Position numbers and translations under genes: made by a program
The notes under the pieces: generated by a model
What the model was told of the DNA's origin: nothing
What the model saw: only the letters and a program-made list of their open reading frames with translations
Database searches by the model: none
In this document: positions 49,850-62,841 of the stretch, in pieces
Numbering within the stretch: the stretch's first letter is position 1
How the letters are laid out: every line of letters starts with the position of its first letter
Assembly (NCBI GenBank): GCA_964019155.1
Contig: OZ025239.1
Coordinates: forward strand, 6,967,669 to 7,031,668
Source of the DNA: Osedax fenrisi
Lineage: Eukaryota; Annelida; Polychaeta; Sabellida; Siboglinidae
Length of the DNA stretch: 64,000 nucleotides
Direction: 5' to 3'

Positions 49850-51900
49850 TTTGTGTGACGTTAATTACGCAGGAAAAGCTAATTACAACAGTAGCTAAAC
49901 ATATCTTAGGGAAATATCGATTCGAGAAACAACCTTGGATCAGGGATGAAATTGTCGACCTATGTGATATAAGAAGAATCCTGAAGAACATTAAACGACT
50001 AAATGATACAGAAGCAGAAATATACAGGGTAATACATACAAAGTCAGAAAGAGTATGAAATTGGCAAAAGAAGAATGGCTCAAATCTAAATGCCTACAAA
50101 TCGACAATGACCTTAAAATATATCTACAATCACCCAATTGAACCTTACTTAAGTGGGTATCCCACTACCAGTATTTTAGCTAGAAAGTGATTTTATAGTT
50201 AGTTGTATTGGGAAACCCCCTTTAAAATTACTATATTACCGGCAAGTTACCGGAAATTAAGGGGTATCCCAATTGTAGTTAGCTTGCTAGAAAATAACTT
50301 TCTAGCAAACATTTCCGGACATTATTTCCGGAAATACTGGTAGTAGGATACCCCCTTTATAAATACTTAATGATTCATTATAGGATAATAATGATGAAGA
50401 ATTGCCGATTTTAAACTCGGAGGTTGAATTATCGATAAAAAGCCCAAATAGTGGGAAAACACCTGATATTGATAATATTCCTGGTGAATTAATTAAATTG
50501 GGTGGACCCATAATTATAAGAATCTTCAAAGAATTGTGTCAACAAATATAGGAAACTAAAGTATGGCCCAAATCATAGACTACATCGGTAGTAATACCAA
50601 TACCAAAGAAAGTAAATCTAAAGATATGCCTCAACTATAGAATACTCAGTCTGATAAGTCAACCAAGCAAGATACTACTCAGAATTACACTGAACAGACT
50701 ATCACCACAGACAGAAACAATCCTTGCAGATGAACATACCGGCCTTAGGAAAAACAGAAGCACTGTAGAACATATATTAAATAGTAGATTACTGATGGAA
50801 AAACACATAGACCAACCGAAACCTTTATACCATAACGTAATAGACTTAAAATAACCGAGTATGGCATGAGGGGTTATGGCGAAAGGAACGAATCGATATG
50901 ATACCAGCCCTGTATGCCTCATCAGGAATCTCAGTACTAGTAAATAATCAAATAGAAGATCCATATTCAACCACAGTAGGTGTTCGTCAAGGTTGCCTGT
51001 TATATCTTTTGTGTTATATAACATATTTTTGGAGAAGATAATGCAAGATACACTAACATATCATGACTCATCTATATCTATTGAAGGTAACCAGATCGGC
51101 AATCTACGTTTTGTAGACGACATAGACCTCATTGCAGGTTAATTTAATGAACTTCAAAATCTCTCAGATTCGCTCGCAAAAAGCGCAATCTAGATATGGA
51201 ATGGAAATAAGTCATGAACAGCGTAAGATTTTAATCAATGATCCTGATATCCAAATAAAGATAGTAGTAACAATTTGACAATAAACATGTATGGAAAAAA
51301 ACTAGAACAATTCAAATCGTTTAAATATATTGGGGTTATACTAACTTACAATGCTAATAGTAAAAACGGAATAGCAATAATAATTGCTACATACATAATG
51401 GTAATATTGGAAATGATCTGTAGAAGAAGAGAACTAAGTTTTTAAATTAAATTCAACCTCTATAATTTCTTAATTATATCTACTCTTTTGTACGGCTTCG
51501 AAACATTGACTATTCTAGAATAATCTAAGAAACGATGGAATACTTCTGAATCACATAGAAGAATTCTAAATATTACCTACAGACAACGAAAGACAAATGT
51601 ATATATGCACGAGGAAATGATATCTATAATAGGTTCATATGAACGTGTTTCACAAAAAAAATTAGTTAGTTTGGCCATATGTTTAGACATGACTTGGCAA
51701 ACACTATTTCACAAATTCGTATTGATTGCCGACAAGGAAAATAGGTCGATCTAAAAGGAATTGGATGAACGACGTCTATACGTGGACCGATATGTCTACT
51801 CGATCCTTACTTGAAGTAACGAAAGACCGTTATAGTTGTAAGAAGTTGTGCATGACGCCATATCATGTTCCCCCTATGACGACTCGTCATGGGACTAGTT
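49850..51900 (+). pseudogene. Degenerate endonuclease-reverse transcriptase LINE
   Basis: The plus strand holds remnants in order: KQPWIRDEIVDLCDIRRIL (linker), NSGKTPDIDNIPGELIKLGG, TTSVVIPIPKKVNLKICLNY (start of RT fingers), EHTGLRKNRSTVEHIL and VGVRQGCL-like sequence. The catalytic-site region NLRFVDDIDLIAG follows, where FADD is usual, then FKSFKYIGVILT and STLLYGFETLTILE. Many stops and frameshifts make it non-functional. A 206-bp foldback MITE interrupts it at 50152-50357. The motif order matches the endonuclease-RT type widespread in cnidarian and molluscan genomes. Confidence 0.85.
50152..50357. mobile_element. 206-bp foldback MITE inserted in a LINE
   Basis: The left end AGTGGGTATCCCACTACCAG is mirrored at the right by the reverse complement of AAGGGGGTATCCTACTACCA. 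The symmetry extends inward for most of the element (GCTAGAAAGTGATTTTATAG against an inverted GCTAGAAAGTTATTTTCTAG). TA on both sides (50150-50151 and 50358-50359) fits a TA target. It separates two adjoining parts of the LINE coding remnant, so it landed after the LINE. Confidence 0.85.
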
Positions 51901-52656
51901 AGTTTGTTAATTGTGAGATCATTAATATTGTAATAAAGTCTAATTTTAATAATAGTCTATAATATTCTAACCGGATTTTAATATAATTATTAGGTACACA
52001 TGTACCGTTACTAATTATTATATTAAGAGCACCATATGACCTCCACAAATATATAGTAATAGGCATAATATCCGACAATTTTATAATGTCAAGAGTTTTA
52101 ACTATATATAAAAATAGTGTCAAAAAGGAGACTTAAATATATAGATTAAGAAATATTCGAACATTTATAAAAACTGGATTGATGTAGTTTATACAATACA
52201 AATATCTTCCTACGGATTAATATAAAATACTTATATGTATAATTGATTAAGAAGCTTTATGAATAATATTGATGATGATCATAATACATACATCCTACTA
52301 TTATACAAATTCTAAATAGATTTAGACCCGATCGAATACAGTAAAGATTTACTAAAAAAAAATGTATATGGATTTATAGGAATTATCTATAATATACTCA
52401 AATATATTATATCAAATAGAAAACAATACATTTATATAGTTGAGATTAAAGCATATATAAATAATATAGAATACATCGAGTTTCTTGTGAATCTATTATT
52501 TTTCTGCTACTTTTATGTAGGCATACTATGTATGCCTATTAATTATTTGTACTACCTATGCCTATAAATTCTAGATGTAACGACATAGTATTATAATTAT
52601 GTGGTATTTGTCAATGATAACAGTATATTTCTCATTAATGAAAATATCCAATTTCG
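51901..52656. other. AT-rich spacer
   Basis: No gene or repeat is recognised. Confidence 0.5.
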
Positions 52657-52818
52657 ACATGATTCATATCTTATGCGTAACAAGCATAGATAATACTTTC
52701 AAGTATCCGACATATTATATAATAGACCATGGTAGACCATACTGCTTGTTATAGTACTATATATTTAATAACATATTAATAAATTATATTTTTTTAATAA
52801 AAAAAATTATAATATTGT
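52657..52818. repeat. Dispersed repeat, copy 2
   Basis: Matches 32446-32608 through CGACATATTATATAATAGAC and CATGGTAGACCATACTG, with a few substitutions. Family unknown. Confidence 0.85.
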
Positions 52819-52861
52819 ATATATATATATAAATATAGAACATATTTATCGTAATACCGGT

Positions 52862-52900
52862 ATTAAGGGTATTAAGGGTATTAAGGGTATTAAGGGCCCT
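52862..52900. repeat. Short 9-bp tandem repeat
   Basis: Four copies of TATTAAGGG followed by a small palindrome AAGGGCCCTT. It lies at the 3' edge of the adjacent LINE remnant and may be its tail or a chance expansion. Confidence 0.7.
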
Positions 52901-52904
52901 TACC

Positions 52905-53535
52905 TTACCGGCTCGGGATTGTTTCCCGAGCACTTTCAACAATTTATTTCTACGTTATCCTATCTTTCATTGCTGTCTTTAGTTCTTCAGTCGCCAGTCC
53001 CGTATCATCACATAGCTGTTTAACATATGTTTTTCTCGGTCGTCCGAGCTTTGTTGTTCTATGGTTCGGCGTACACAACAAAATATCTTTTATAATTTAT
53101 TCCTCACATAGATAACAATGGCCAGCGAAACGTGTTCTTCATATACGTATTGTACGCGTTAGTGGTGGAATATTTCCGTGGAGGCGAAACTTCGTTGGAT
53201 GCTCTTTCCATGATATATTTAATATGGCTCTCAACATTCTTGTATAAGTTCCATCTAGCTTTTTCTCGTGTTTCTTAGTTAGGGTCCAAGCTTCAGAGCA
53301 TTATTGTAAAACATATTCTACCACGGCTCTGAAGATGTTCCTCTTTAAAGTTATGTTACGTTGTGATTTCCATTTGTCTAGAGATGCCCAGGATTTAGCT
53401 ATTATTATTTTGATTTATTTATCTGTTGATTTATTTCGCCTCCGAGATAAATGAAATTATCGAAATTTTTCAAGAATTCCCCATCTATAGATGTTACGGT
53501 TTCATTCGAGTTTCGTATCAATAGCAATGAAAAAC
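52905..53535 (-). pseudogene. LINE C-terminal remnant
   Basis: The minus strand reads DNFIYLGGEIN, then SEAWTLTKKHEKKLDGTYTR, MLRAILNISWKEHPTKF, TRFAGHCYL and LGRPRKTYVKQLCDDTGLAT. This is the typical end of the endonuclease-RT LINE family also seen at 38545. Frameshifts and stops separate the blocks. No RT palm motif remains. Confidence 0.8.
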
Positions 53536-53837
53536 CTTATATGTTATTATCTTCTATATATTAATATAGGTTTTATTTGAATGGTATTCTGATGTGGAAA
53601 TTAAAGAATGACTCAATGTACTTTCATCTACCAATATTATACTGAAAAGGTGTACAATATGAATGAATATCATTTTGGTAATAAATATATATTTTTTTAA
53701 TATATCAATACAATTATTAATATTTGTTATAAATATTATACTAATATATTTATATAGATACATTTATATATAAATATCATATATTTTAAATAAATTTCAT
53801 ATACAAGAAAATAATTATATAATAATTGTTTATATTA
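53536..53837. other. AT-rich spacer
   Basis: No feature is seen. Confidence 0.5.
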
Positions 53838-54056
53838 GTGTAGAACAGTGATTATTAACCTTTTTTTTACAAATGTCCCCTTTTTATTTTTTTTCACAAA
53901 TAATACCCCCCACCTCGCCTTAATATTTATAAATGTATTATAGTTATAAGTGTATTCATACATCGTGTAGTAAATAATATACTAGAATGGCTTCCTTCAT
54001 CCTCGAGAGTAGAAGGCTAAATATAAAGTACATGGGACCATGATATATATATATAT

Positions 54057-56046
54057 ATTTATTTATTTAATTTGAATCAGACATGCATAACAGAGGTCCA
54101 TAGAGTATACAATAATTAAAACTAACAAAAATTAAACGAAAACGAAATCTAAAGTATTATCTAAATACAGATTTATACTATAAGGTAAATAGTTGCGAAG
54201 GGCACAATACATTATAATAATAAAGTTGAACAATTAGCGAATTACGAGAATTTCGTATACGTTGATAAAGTGAATTATATGATTTACGTAGTTTAATTGT
54301 TAAATTATTAACATTATCATATAAAAACATCAACGACGCGCTATTTCGACGCTTATATTTCATCACTATACGATAAGCGTTATTATATGCTACCTTAATT
54401 TTTCGCATGTTGGCCCTATTCGGTAACCATATACTACTAAGATAGATATTTGAAACAAATGATTTAAATAGAATAATCTTAGTAGCTTTAGAGCAATGGC
54501 TAAAATTATTCGCTATCATATATCTTTTTTTATATAGCTGTTTGATATTACTATATATATCAATATCATCAGACAAGTCCTCTGATATCCAATGTCCAAG
54601 ATATTTATACGCTTTAACAACATTCAAAAGTTTATTTCCTATGTATAACTTTACTGGATTATGTATAGATAAACCATAATAGATAGGTTTGACAAGATTT
54701 TAAATGACAGATTTATCTATGTTATATGTTATGAAGTTATGGCTAGCAAACTCTTCACAACAATTTATCAATAATTGCAGACCCTTCAGTGATGGTGAGA
54801 ATAGAGCTGTATCGTCAGCATAGCATAGATTATTAATTACATTCCCATTTAAACAATATCCTGATTTTATCTGATTTATTTGATTTAGTTTCACAATCAT
54901 AGGATTGGTATAAATATTAAATAGTAAAGGTGAAATAATTCCTCCTTGACGGACACCATTCGAAACTGGGAAGCTATCTGATGTATTATCACCCCACTTA
55001 ATATAGATTCTCTGATTTCTGTACCAATAATTTAAAAAATGTATTATATAAGATGGAACATTATTATCTTTTAATCTATGAAATAAAATATTGTGATTAA
55101 GTTTGTCAAACGCTTTAGATTCATCTAAAAAAGCTACACATATATTGGTATTGTTATTATTGTAATCTTTTAAGTATTGCTTAAGTGCAAACACACACAT
55201 TTCGGTTCCAATGTTTTTTTTAAATCCAAATTGATTATCAAGAGTAACTAATAAAGAAGATATTCTATTATATATCACCTTTTCAATTATCTTACAAATA
55301 ATATTGGATATACATATAGGACGATAGATAGAAGAGTCATTCGATCTTTTATTTTTGTTTTTAATTATTGGCAGAATATAAGATAATATTAACTTTTTTG
55401 GAAAATAGGAGTGATGTAACATATTATTAATGAGTAATACTATGACTTGGATAATAAGACTATTTTAATTAGAAATATGTTCTATGTAAATTCCATCAGG
55501 ACCTACAGATTTACCACCTTTAATGGAATCTATAATAGATGAAATCTCAACCGTATTTGTATAAACAATTTCATTAACATTAATTGTATTATATGGGTAC
55601 TGAATATAATTAGTACTGTTAAAAATATCATTAAAATTATCAAACCAGAATTTAGTAACATCAGCTATACCATGTGCATTCTCAATGTTATTAGGAATAG
55701 AAGATGTTTTTTTCAAATTATTTGAAATTAATTTCCAAAAATTATTTCGATCACTGATTACATTTAAAGCAATATTATCAGCTTCTATTTGTTTACATAA
55801 CAATTTACTATGGCGTAATTCATATTTGAAATGTTTTCTTGCATTAACCATATTATCATAGCATATACCAGCTAGAGGTTTTTTATTTTGTATCCAAGTT
55901 AAATAATATGATCGGGCAATACAATGTTTTTCCTTAACAATACTATTCCATTCCGAACGAGCGTATTTACTATTATTAGATTCAAAACATATATCTTTAG
56001 AACATTTTAATAGTATATTTATTAACGAATTATATAAATATTCAGA
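54057..56046 (-). mobile_element. Non-LTR retrotransposon nested in the hAT element
   Basis: A 5'-truncated LINE lying between a short TA tract (about 54040-54056) and a long (TA)n (56047-56094). ORF2 runs to 54178. About 120 bp of 3' UTR follow, with TTTGAATCAGACATGC on the plus strand. It is inserted in antisense or sense to nothing functional. Exact target duplications cannot be read because the edges are TA-rich. Confidence 0.85.
54178..56040 (-). pseudogene. LINE ORF2: linker, reverse transcriptase and C-terminal domain, two in-frame stops
   Basis: One reading frame runs from about 56040 to the stop at 54178 and is broken by only two TAA codons (near 55465 and 54700). In order it has a linker (RSEWNSIVKEKHCIARSYYL, KPLAGICYDNMVNARKHFKY) and GGKSVGPDGIYIEHISN. 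RT fingers follow (YRPICISNIICKIIEKVIYN), then FLDESKAFDKLNH, GVRQGGIISPLLFNIY, the active-site motif CYADDTALFSP, and a C-terminal part with AYKYLGHWISEDLSDD. The usual DASKAFD is DESKAFD here. The endonuclease domain is missing by 5' truncation. Two point lesions and no frameshift mark a fairly young copy. The clade is not assigned. Confidence 0.9.
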
Positions 56047-56047
56047 G

Positions 56048-56096
<49 letters not shown>

Positions 56097-56189
56097 TCGA
56101 CCATTGGATCCAAGATAATTATTTATATAAATAAATATAATAAATGAACATATGTCTTGTTAGAAATGTTTATTCGAAACATAATGGGA

Positions 56190-56696
56190 TTAATGAGATC
56201 CTCGGGCTCGGTGTTTGCTAGAGAGTTCTTCAATGTCTGGATCTATTGAAGTAAGCATCATTTTTATTATCAATCACCTTTATTGATAATATCTAACTTA
56301 TTTATTGCTTTAGTTAGTAATTGCAAAACCGCACTGAAACCTATAATATTGATAGTAGTTGTTAGAATTATAATTTAGAATAATTTGTTGTAATAATATA
56401 TATATATATAATATATTACATTACAAATAATTTAAAATTAGAATATTAAATTATAATTACCTCTTTCAACTAGATAAGAAGTTGGAAATGCTAATAAATA
56501 TAACTGTATATCTTTCCATATGTGTGGATATTTTGTTACATTTTTTAGCCAGAACTAAGTATAATCATCTGTTCGGAATATAATTTTAAGTTCCTCATTG
56601 TATTTTATATCATATAATTCTTCTTGTATGTCAGTAGAATAAGAAATTAATTCATTATTTTCAATTATAATTGGATTTATAATATATGAATGTATA

Positions 56697-56737
<41 letters not shown>

Positions 56738-57464
56738 AATTTAATTAAATCTTCGAACCTTTCATTTATATTTGTTATTAAATAATTAAGGTGAGCTACA
56801 TATTTTAATAGATCTTCATATACAAAATTATTATCATTTTTATATTTTAATAATCTAGGATACTTATTCAAGTTTGTTCTGGCTAAGTTATCTCTATACA
56901 TAATTAATTTATTTTTAAAACTATTAATAATACCTTTTGACTTTAGTAAAGTTAAATTTGAATGTTGAAGAGAATCGTTAAGTATAGTTAATTTTTCGAA
57001 TATATCAGAAAGATATGCATACCTTTCTGATAGCATGCCAGGTCACATTCTATTTTATATTAATTTTGAATACATATTCATATCAAATGTATTCATGTAT
57101 TCAAGTATAGAATTGTACAACTCATGGAATCTAATAAGACATTTGCCTTTCGATAACCATCTAACTTCTGTATGTAATAATACTATTGTATAGTTTTCAC
57201 CATTATCTTTACATATATATAGCTATAGCTGTTGAAATATTCTATCATGAAGGCTATTTCTTTTAATTGTATTGCTTGTTTTAATAATAATATTTAAAGA
57301 GTTAAATAGATCTGAACTTATATGTTTTGCTAAAAGATGTTCTCTGTGAGCAACACAGTGGATATAAAATAATGAAAGAATATCCTTTTTCAAGAAAGAA
57401 ACAACTCCTTTTATTCTTCCTGTAATTAAAATGAAAATAAATAACATAACTTTTTATATATTAC

Positions 57465-57507
<43 letters not shown>

Positions 57508-57660
57508 CATTTATTATAATATAATAATTATGAGTTATAAATTATAATTTAAGTTAATAGGTACCTACTTACAAATCATTGCTGGTGCACCATCGGTTGC
57601 TAATGAAATACAATTCTTAAAAGGTATTTCTTTCAACTCAAAATAATTCTAAACGTTAAC
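56190..57660 (-). pseudogene. hAT transposase remnant with two introns
   Basis: Minus-strand exon pieces: about 57660-57573 (LKEIPFKNCISLATDGAPAM), 57419-56461 and 56340-56190. The middle piece has GRIKGVVSFLKKD, FYIHCVAHREHLLAKHIS, LLHTEVRWLSKGKCLIRF, RYAYLSDIFEKLTILNDSLQ, FWLKNVTKYPHIWKD and LLAFPTSYLVERG. The last has GFSAVLQLLTKAINKLDIIN, then LTSIDPDIEELSSKHRARGSH and a stop. Introns 57572-57420 (GTAAGT...TTACAG) and 56460-56341 (GTAATT...TTATAG) restore the family sequence. The match is to hAT proteins of the ZBED5/SCAND3 type. Lesions: a TAG in a small TA-rich insertion, two stops near 57040, two stops and a short gap around 56265, and a changed base at the first splice junction that makes the joined codon TGA. 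The N-terminal BED finger is absent. Confidence 0.88.
56341..56460 (-). other. Intron in the hAT transposase
   Basis: 120 bp with GAAAGAG|GTAATT donor and TTATAG|GTTTC acceptor on the minus strand. Joining the flanks gives LVERG-FSAVLQLL, the conserved hAT dimerisation-region motif, in frame (phase 1). Confidence 0.8.
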
Positions 57661-59364
57661 CGTAAAGTCCTTAAATTAGTATATTTTGAAATAATAACAA
57701 GTAATCTTTATCAAAGACTAATAATATAAGAATATTAGTGGAGTTACTAAAACACGGAATAAGTAGGAATAATGGAAAAAGGAACAATGGAATATTAATA
57801 AATTTAATAATTAATATTTTTTTGAACGCCCCCCTAATGCCCTCTAGCCCTGAATGCCCCCCTAACGCCCCCCATGGGGTGGTACCGCCCAGGTTAAGAA
57901 TCACTGGTGTAGAATATCATTGTAATAGATTATTTCTAAATATAAAATATTTGAAATTAAATTTATTTATTTTAGAATAATACTAATTATTATTTATTCT
58001 CTTCCATTCTCGTTATATATATATCACTATTATATCTAAATATAATAATATTACAATTTCTATTACAAATAACCAGATATGATATCAAATATATCTACCT
58101 AATAAACAATCGTGCAATGAACTATTAGAAGAATAGTTTAAGAATATAAATATTGTAAGCTCAACATAACTAAAGTGACTTCACTATCTAAAGATGTAGG
58201 ATATCGATACAAGCTGACAAGGACGGTAAATACCTCGATAAGTTCATGAGAATTTCTATATCATTTTTCGTTTAATATAATTTATTTCTATAGGAACTAA
58301 TCTGATTATTATTATTATTATTTTTATCACTAGACCCTTAATACATTTTTGATTTTCTTATCAATGAATAACCTACAAATTATATGTGTAATTATCCTAT
58401 AGTTAAATGTATATAATGTATATAATGTATATAATGTATATAAATATATATATATATTTATTATATTTGTATATTATATGCCTATTATTCCTGTAGGAGT
58501 TAGTCTTTCTGTTAAGATCTTTAAATATCTAGGTTTAGCCGTATAAGTTAGAATTATAACTATAACCTACTAATTTAAATAATAAATATATATTTATTGA
58601 ATATTATATAATAATATATATTGTAAACATCTCTTATTATTATTGAAATATAATAATTAGTTGAACAGTATTGAGATCTAATGCAGATTACTTTCACATT
58701 AACAAAACACTCTCATATAACTAAGAGTAGGTATACGTTTTTATATCCATTAAATAGTGTTATCTTAACCTGATAACTCAATGAAATTATGTATTACAAT
58801 TTTATTTAACTAATTTAGTTTACGCTTGCTGAATTATCAACTTATAACCTCAACTTACGAACATGTATATTGCTAGCCTTTCTTATTAGACTCTTTAAAT
58901 AGGAGTGTAATCCGCTTAATATTGTTAGTTTTTTAAGTAATATCAAGTTTTAACAAATACCATACAACTATTCTGCATTTATATAAATAGATGCCTTGCA
59001 TTTGAGTTGAATGATGACATTCTTAAGATATTTATTTTTATGAATTTTCTAATATATTCAATTAATAAATATTAATAAAATTAATATTAATTAAACAAAT
59101 ACAATTTACACTTTTATACCGAATATTAAATTAATTAATCTATGTATATTATAAATTACATAAAATCATATAAATAATGGTAACTTTTCGTAATGTTTGT
59201 ACTTATAATTATTTTAAATGCAAACATGAAATATTATTAGATGTGATACACCATATATAAATTAATAAAATCTATTATTATTTTTAAAATGATCTCCTGA
59301 ATTATCTTAACAGATATCACGCTGTTATCGATTATTGTGTGTATTATTATTATTTCATATGCGT

Positions 59365-59560
59365 AGATTGCCATCCGCATCTATCCACGTGATACCAGCG
59401 CACGCACACCTCAGGTATCACACACTCACATTCCTGCGTGGCCGTCTCGCATGATCGCACTTCGCGCAGACGGCTGCTTATATATAGCGGGCCGCCGCTA
59501 TATATCATTATGACAAATAAAGCCATCACTAATCACCTAAGCCTTGACGCTCTATACAAC
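59365..59560 (+). promoter_or_regulatory. GC-richer island with hairpin and AATAAA, unidentified
   Basis: Within AT-rich DNA this block holds CACGTGATACC, GCGCACGCACACC and an 11-bp inverted repeat ATATATAGCGG / CCGCTATATAT with a 4-nt spacer at about 59481-59506. AATAAA follows shortly after (about 59516). TATA-like sequence plus a nearby poly(A) signal is the layout of a solo LTR, but no TG...CA boundaries or target duplication could be confirmed. Confidence 0.25.
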
Positions 59561-62500
59561 AATGTACATAACGATAACTATATAACAACGCGATGACCTG
59601 ATTCACAACATTATAAACTACCCGGTTGTTGCTGACTGTTCCAGATCGTTGACATTTCAGTAATCATCAAGTAATTTCTTAATCGATGCCTTGTTGTCAG
59701 AGTCAACAAACACAAATGTAAAATAAATATGACAACTTCACCAATAGGATTTCATCTCCGGAAGTCGCTTTCTAATTATACATGTTCTGTAAACATAGTA
59801 TGTAATGTATCATTATACTCACATTGTACTACCCCTCCTCCCTCAGTATTGCAATGAGTCCCTATATGATCTACTCTGAATCAAAACGTATGCTATAATT
59901 CATTAGCCTAATCTATCTATAAATTGATCTAAACATTAGGCAGACATACGCAATAGTATGTATTATAACAATAGTAGTATATGCTTGCTCTATCAGAAAT
60001 AAATCAGATCAAATAACTTACTTTCCTGTAAATAAATTAGTGCCTTATTAAGGAGTATATTGTGGGCAATTGTCCCCCCAATTTAAAATACTTAAAAAGC
60101 ACTGCATTACCTACTATATAATAAAACAAGTAATTTATTTCAACCATTTATGTTCATAACATCTTCCAAAGTGTTACCATATCCACGATATAGATGGATA
60201 TTCTCGAAATTGTCATATCCAAATAATTAAATAATCTAATGTCTGATAAACAGTTTGATTTCGAGATACCACTTAGTTCAATCGCATAAACCACTCGACC
60301 TTCAAAAACATTCGCAAAATAGATAATATCAATACTGACCTCTTTTTAAAGGCTGCAATAGGACACTGCAGTTTCTCTTACTGGTAATAAACGCTTAACA
60401 ATATTTTGTCTTTCACTATCATTTGCTCTTTAGTAACATATTCCTATAGTCTACAACATTATCATCCTAAGTTATAACTTTAAATACTAAAATGTATTTA
60501 AATTAATATCATCCAAATGTAAACTAATATTAGGTCTACTAGAAGACACCTGACATCATTGCTAATCACCGAACAACTAAACATTATTTATCACATAAAG
60601 ACGTATATATCGTAAACCTATAACACACTCGAATACAACTCAATATACTTATTTATTACATAAGGTAGGACATGACTAACATAGGTAATACATAATTACT
60701 GTATACTTAGTGTGAGTGTAACTAAACAAAAAGATTTCGAGTATTTCAGTTTATAAATATTTATGCTATAATAGATGCAGATGGTTTAGTGTATTAATAT
60801 AGAGTAACTATACTATAATATTTGTGGGCGTATCTGTTGGTCACAGTCCTTAGGGTAGATGTACATTTGACATAGCTTATGATATATGATTATAACTAAT
60901 TATGTTTTAAATATAATGATTATTTGGGCGTTTATCTCCTAAAATACTATCTGAAAGTCCTATTCACTTATTAAATAAATACTTTTATGCTAATTTCCGT
61001 TCGAAAGATCTTGAAATTATAAATTATTTGTCATACCCATCTAAACCTTATATTACCTATGCATTACAAATATTTATATTATTCGAATTCCCATCAATTA
61101 ATACCATTGATAAATATATGAAGATTGATAAATCTGTGAAATCGATAGAACGGTAAAGAACGCGATCAGACGCTTGTTCACATGATCCAACAATTCTAAT
61201 CCAAGCAAAATAAAAAATATTTATAGTAACAATTATATACAAGTACAACATTTGTATAACAAACCGTACAATATAAAATTATATATTATAAAGGTAATAC
61301 TTATTGTTGGATAATAATATATGTCTCATTTTGTACTACCCTTTAAAACCCAGTAATTTTAAATAATACTACATTATTTTCCCAGAGATTAAATCTATAT
61401 TTAATAACAATATACGTATGTTTTTAAAATGAAAATGTGTACTCGTGTATTGAAATTTGTTTTGTACATGTTATATTTATTTTTATAAGTATATTCTATT
61501 TATATTAAGCTGAAGAATAAAATGGAATATAATTCATAATATTATAATTAATTAATTATTATAGTAATGTTTTATTTATACATATTAATTTCAAACTAAA
61601 CATAAAATATAAAAAATGTATATATATATATTATATATGTATTAATATATATTAGTATATATTACTAATAAAATATTTAATATATATTAATTAATAAGAT
61701 ATTTTACCAATTTTATAAAATAACAGACTAATCTGTACTCAAATTAAATATATTTAATATGTATTATACGAATAAAACTCGCGCAGTTATTAATAAATTA
61801 ACCGAACCATATGTCACAATGTTATATTATGAGGAAGTTTATGATTTAAGGCATTATCTATTTCCATTTTACAAATGGCCTACTCACGAATAAATGCTGA
61901 CGAAGCTTTCGTATTAGTATACTAACTATAGTGCGGTTAATTTAATAATAACTACGAGAGTTTTATTCGTATAATACAGAAATAATTATAAAACAACGTT
62001 ATTTCATTAAATCATTTTAATATAATTAATTATTATTATTTTAATTTATATATATATACATAATTTTTACATAATAGTATCCTAGTAACATTTCGTATTT
62101 AATATAAATATTATTTATTAAATAATTGTAATTAGGACACTATTGGGTATCCTGTATTTACAATTGTATTAGATTGAATATGATACAAATATAAAGGCTC
62201 ACTCATTGAGCCCCTTATATTGTATCATGATACCTGGACCAAAATAATAATCCATTCTAGAATTTAAAAAAAATGGTGTTCAAGTTCGGGTTCGATAGGC
62301 ATGAGTATCAGTTCGAAGTTCGAAGTTCGAGGTTCAATGGGACTATTATGAATATATTACTAGTTTATTTCTATTATTAAATTACATATTGTACCTTATA
62401 TAATTTATTTAAATAAAATTATTAATTAATACATAATCACCACCAATATAACTACCAATATCATCAGCATCATCACCATCATCATCACCATCATCATCAT

Positions 62501-62779
62501 TATAATCATCATCAATAACATAATTATCCACATCCATATTTACATACACATAATCACCATACATAGTAACAATATGTATACGCAGTAAACGTATTACAAC
62601 CATTACAATTCGTACACAAAACACAGCTATAGAAATTAAGATGTAGGCCAACATACATTATAAATAACAACAACAATAATATCCATTAACTTATGAACAC
62701 GTAACTATCGATCTACACATATAGATATGTCTACACATGATGTAATGGCTACGACAACCTATGCCTGTAATACATATTA

Positions 62780-62841
<62 letters not shown>

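Larger units (their letters stand above)
53846..57906 (-). mobile_element. hAT DNA transposon (Charlie/ZBED-like) with nested LINE
   Basis: Ends CAGTGATTATTAACC (53846) and, inverted, CAGTGATTCTTAACC (57906) match 14 of 15 bases, the CAG...TTAACC type of hAT-Charlie elements. The same octamer GTGTAGAA lies outside each end (53838-53845 and 57907-57914), a perfect 8-bp target duplication. Inside, the minus strand encodes a decayed hAT transposase (56190-57660). A LINE of about 2 kb sits between the transposase and the left end. Without the LINE the element would be about 2 kb, short for an autonomous hAT, and the N-terminal half of the transposase is missing. The perfect octamer despite coding decay is notable. 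Confidence 0.93.
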
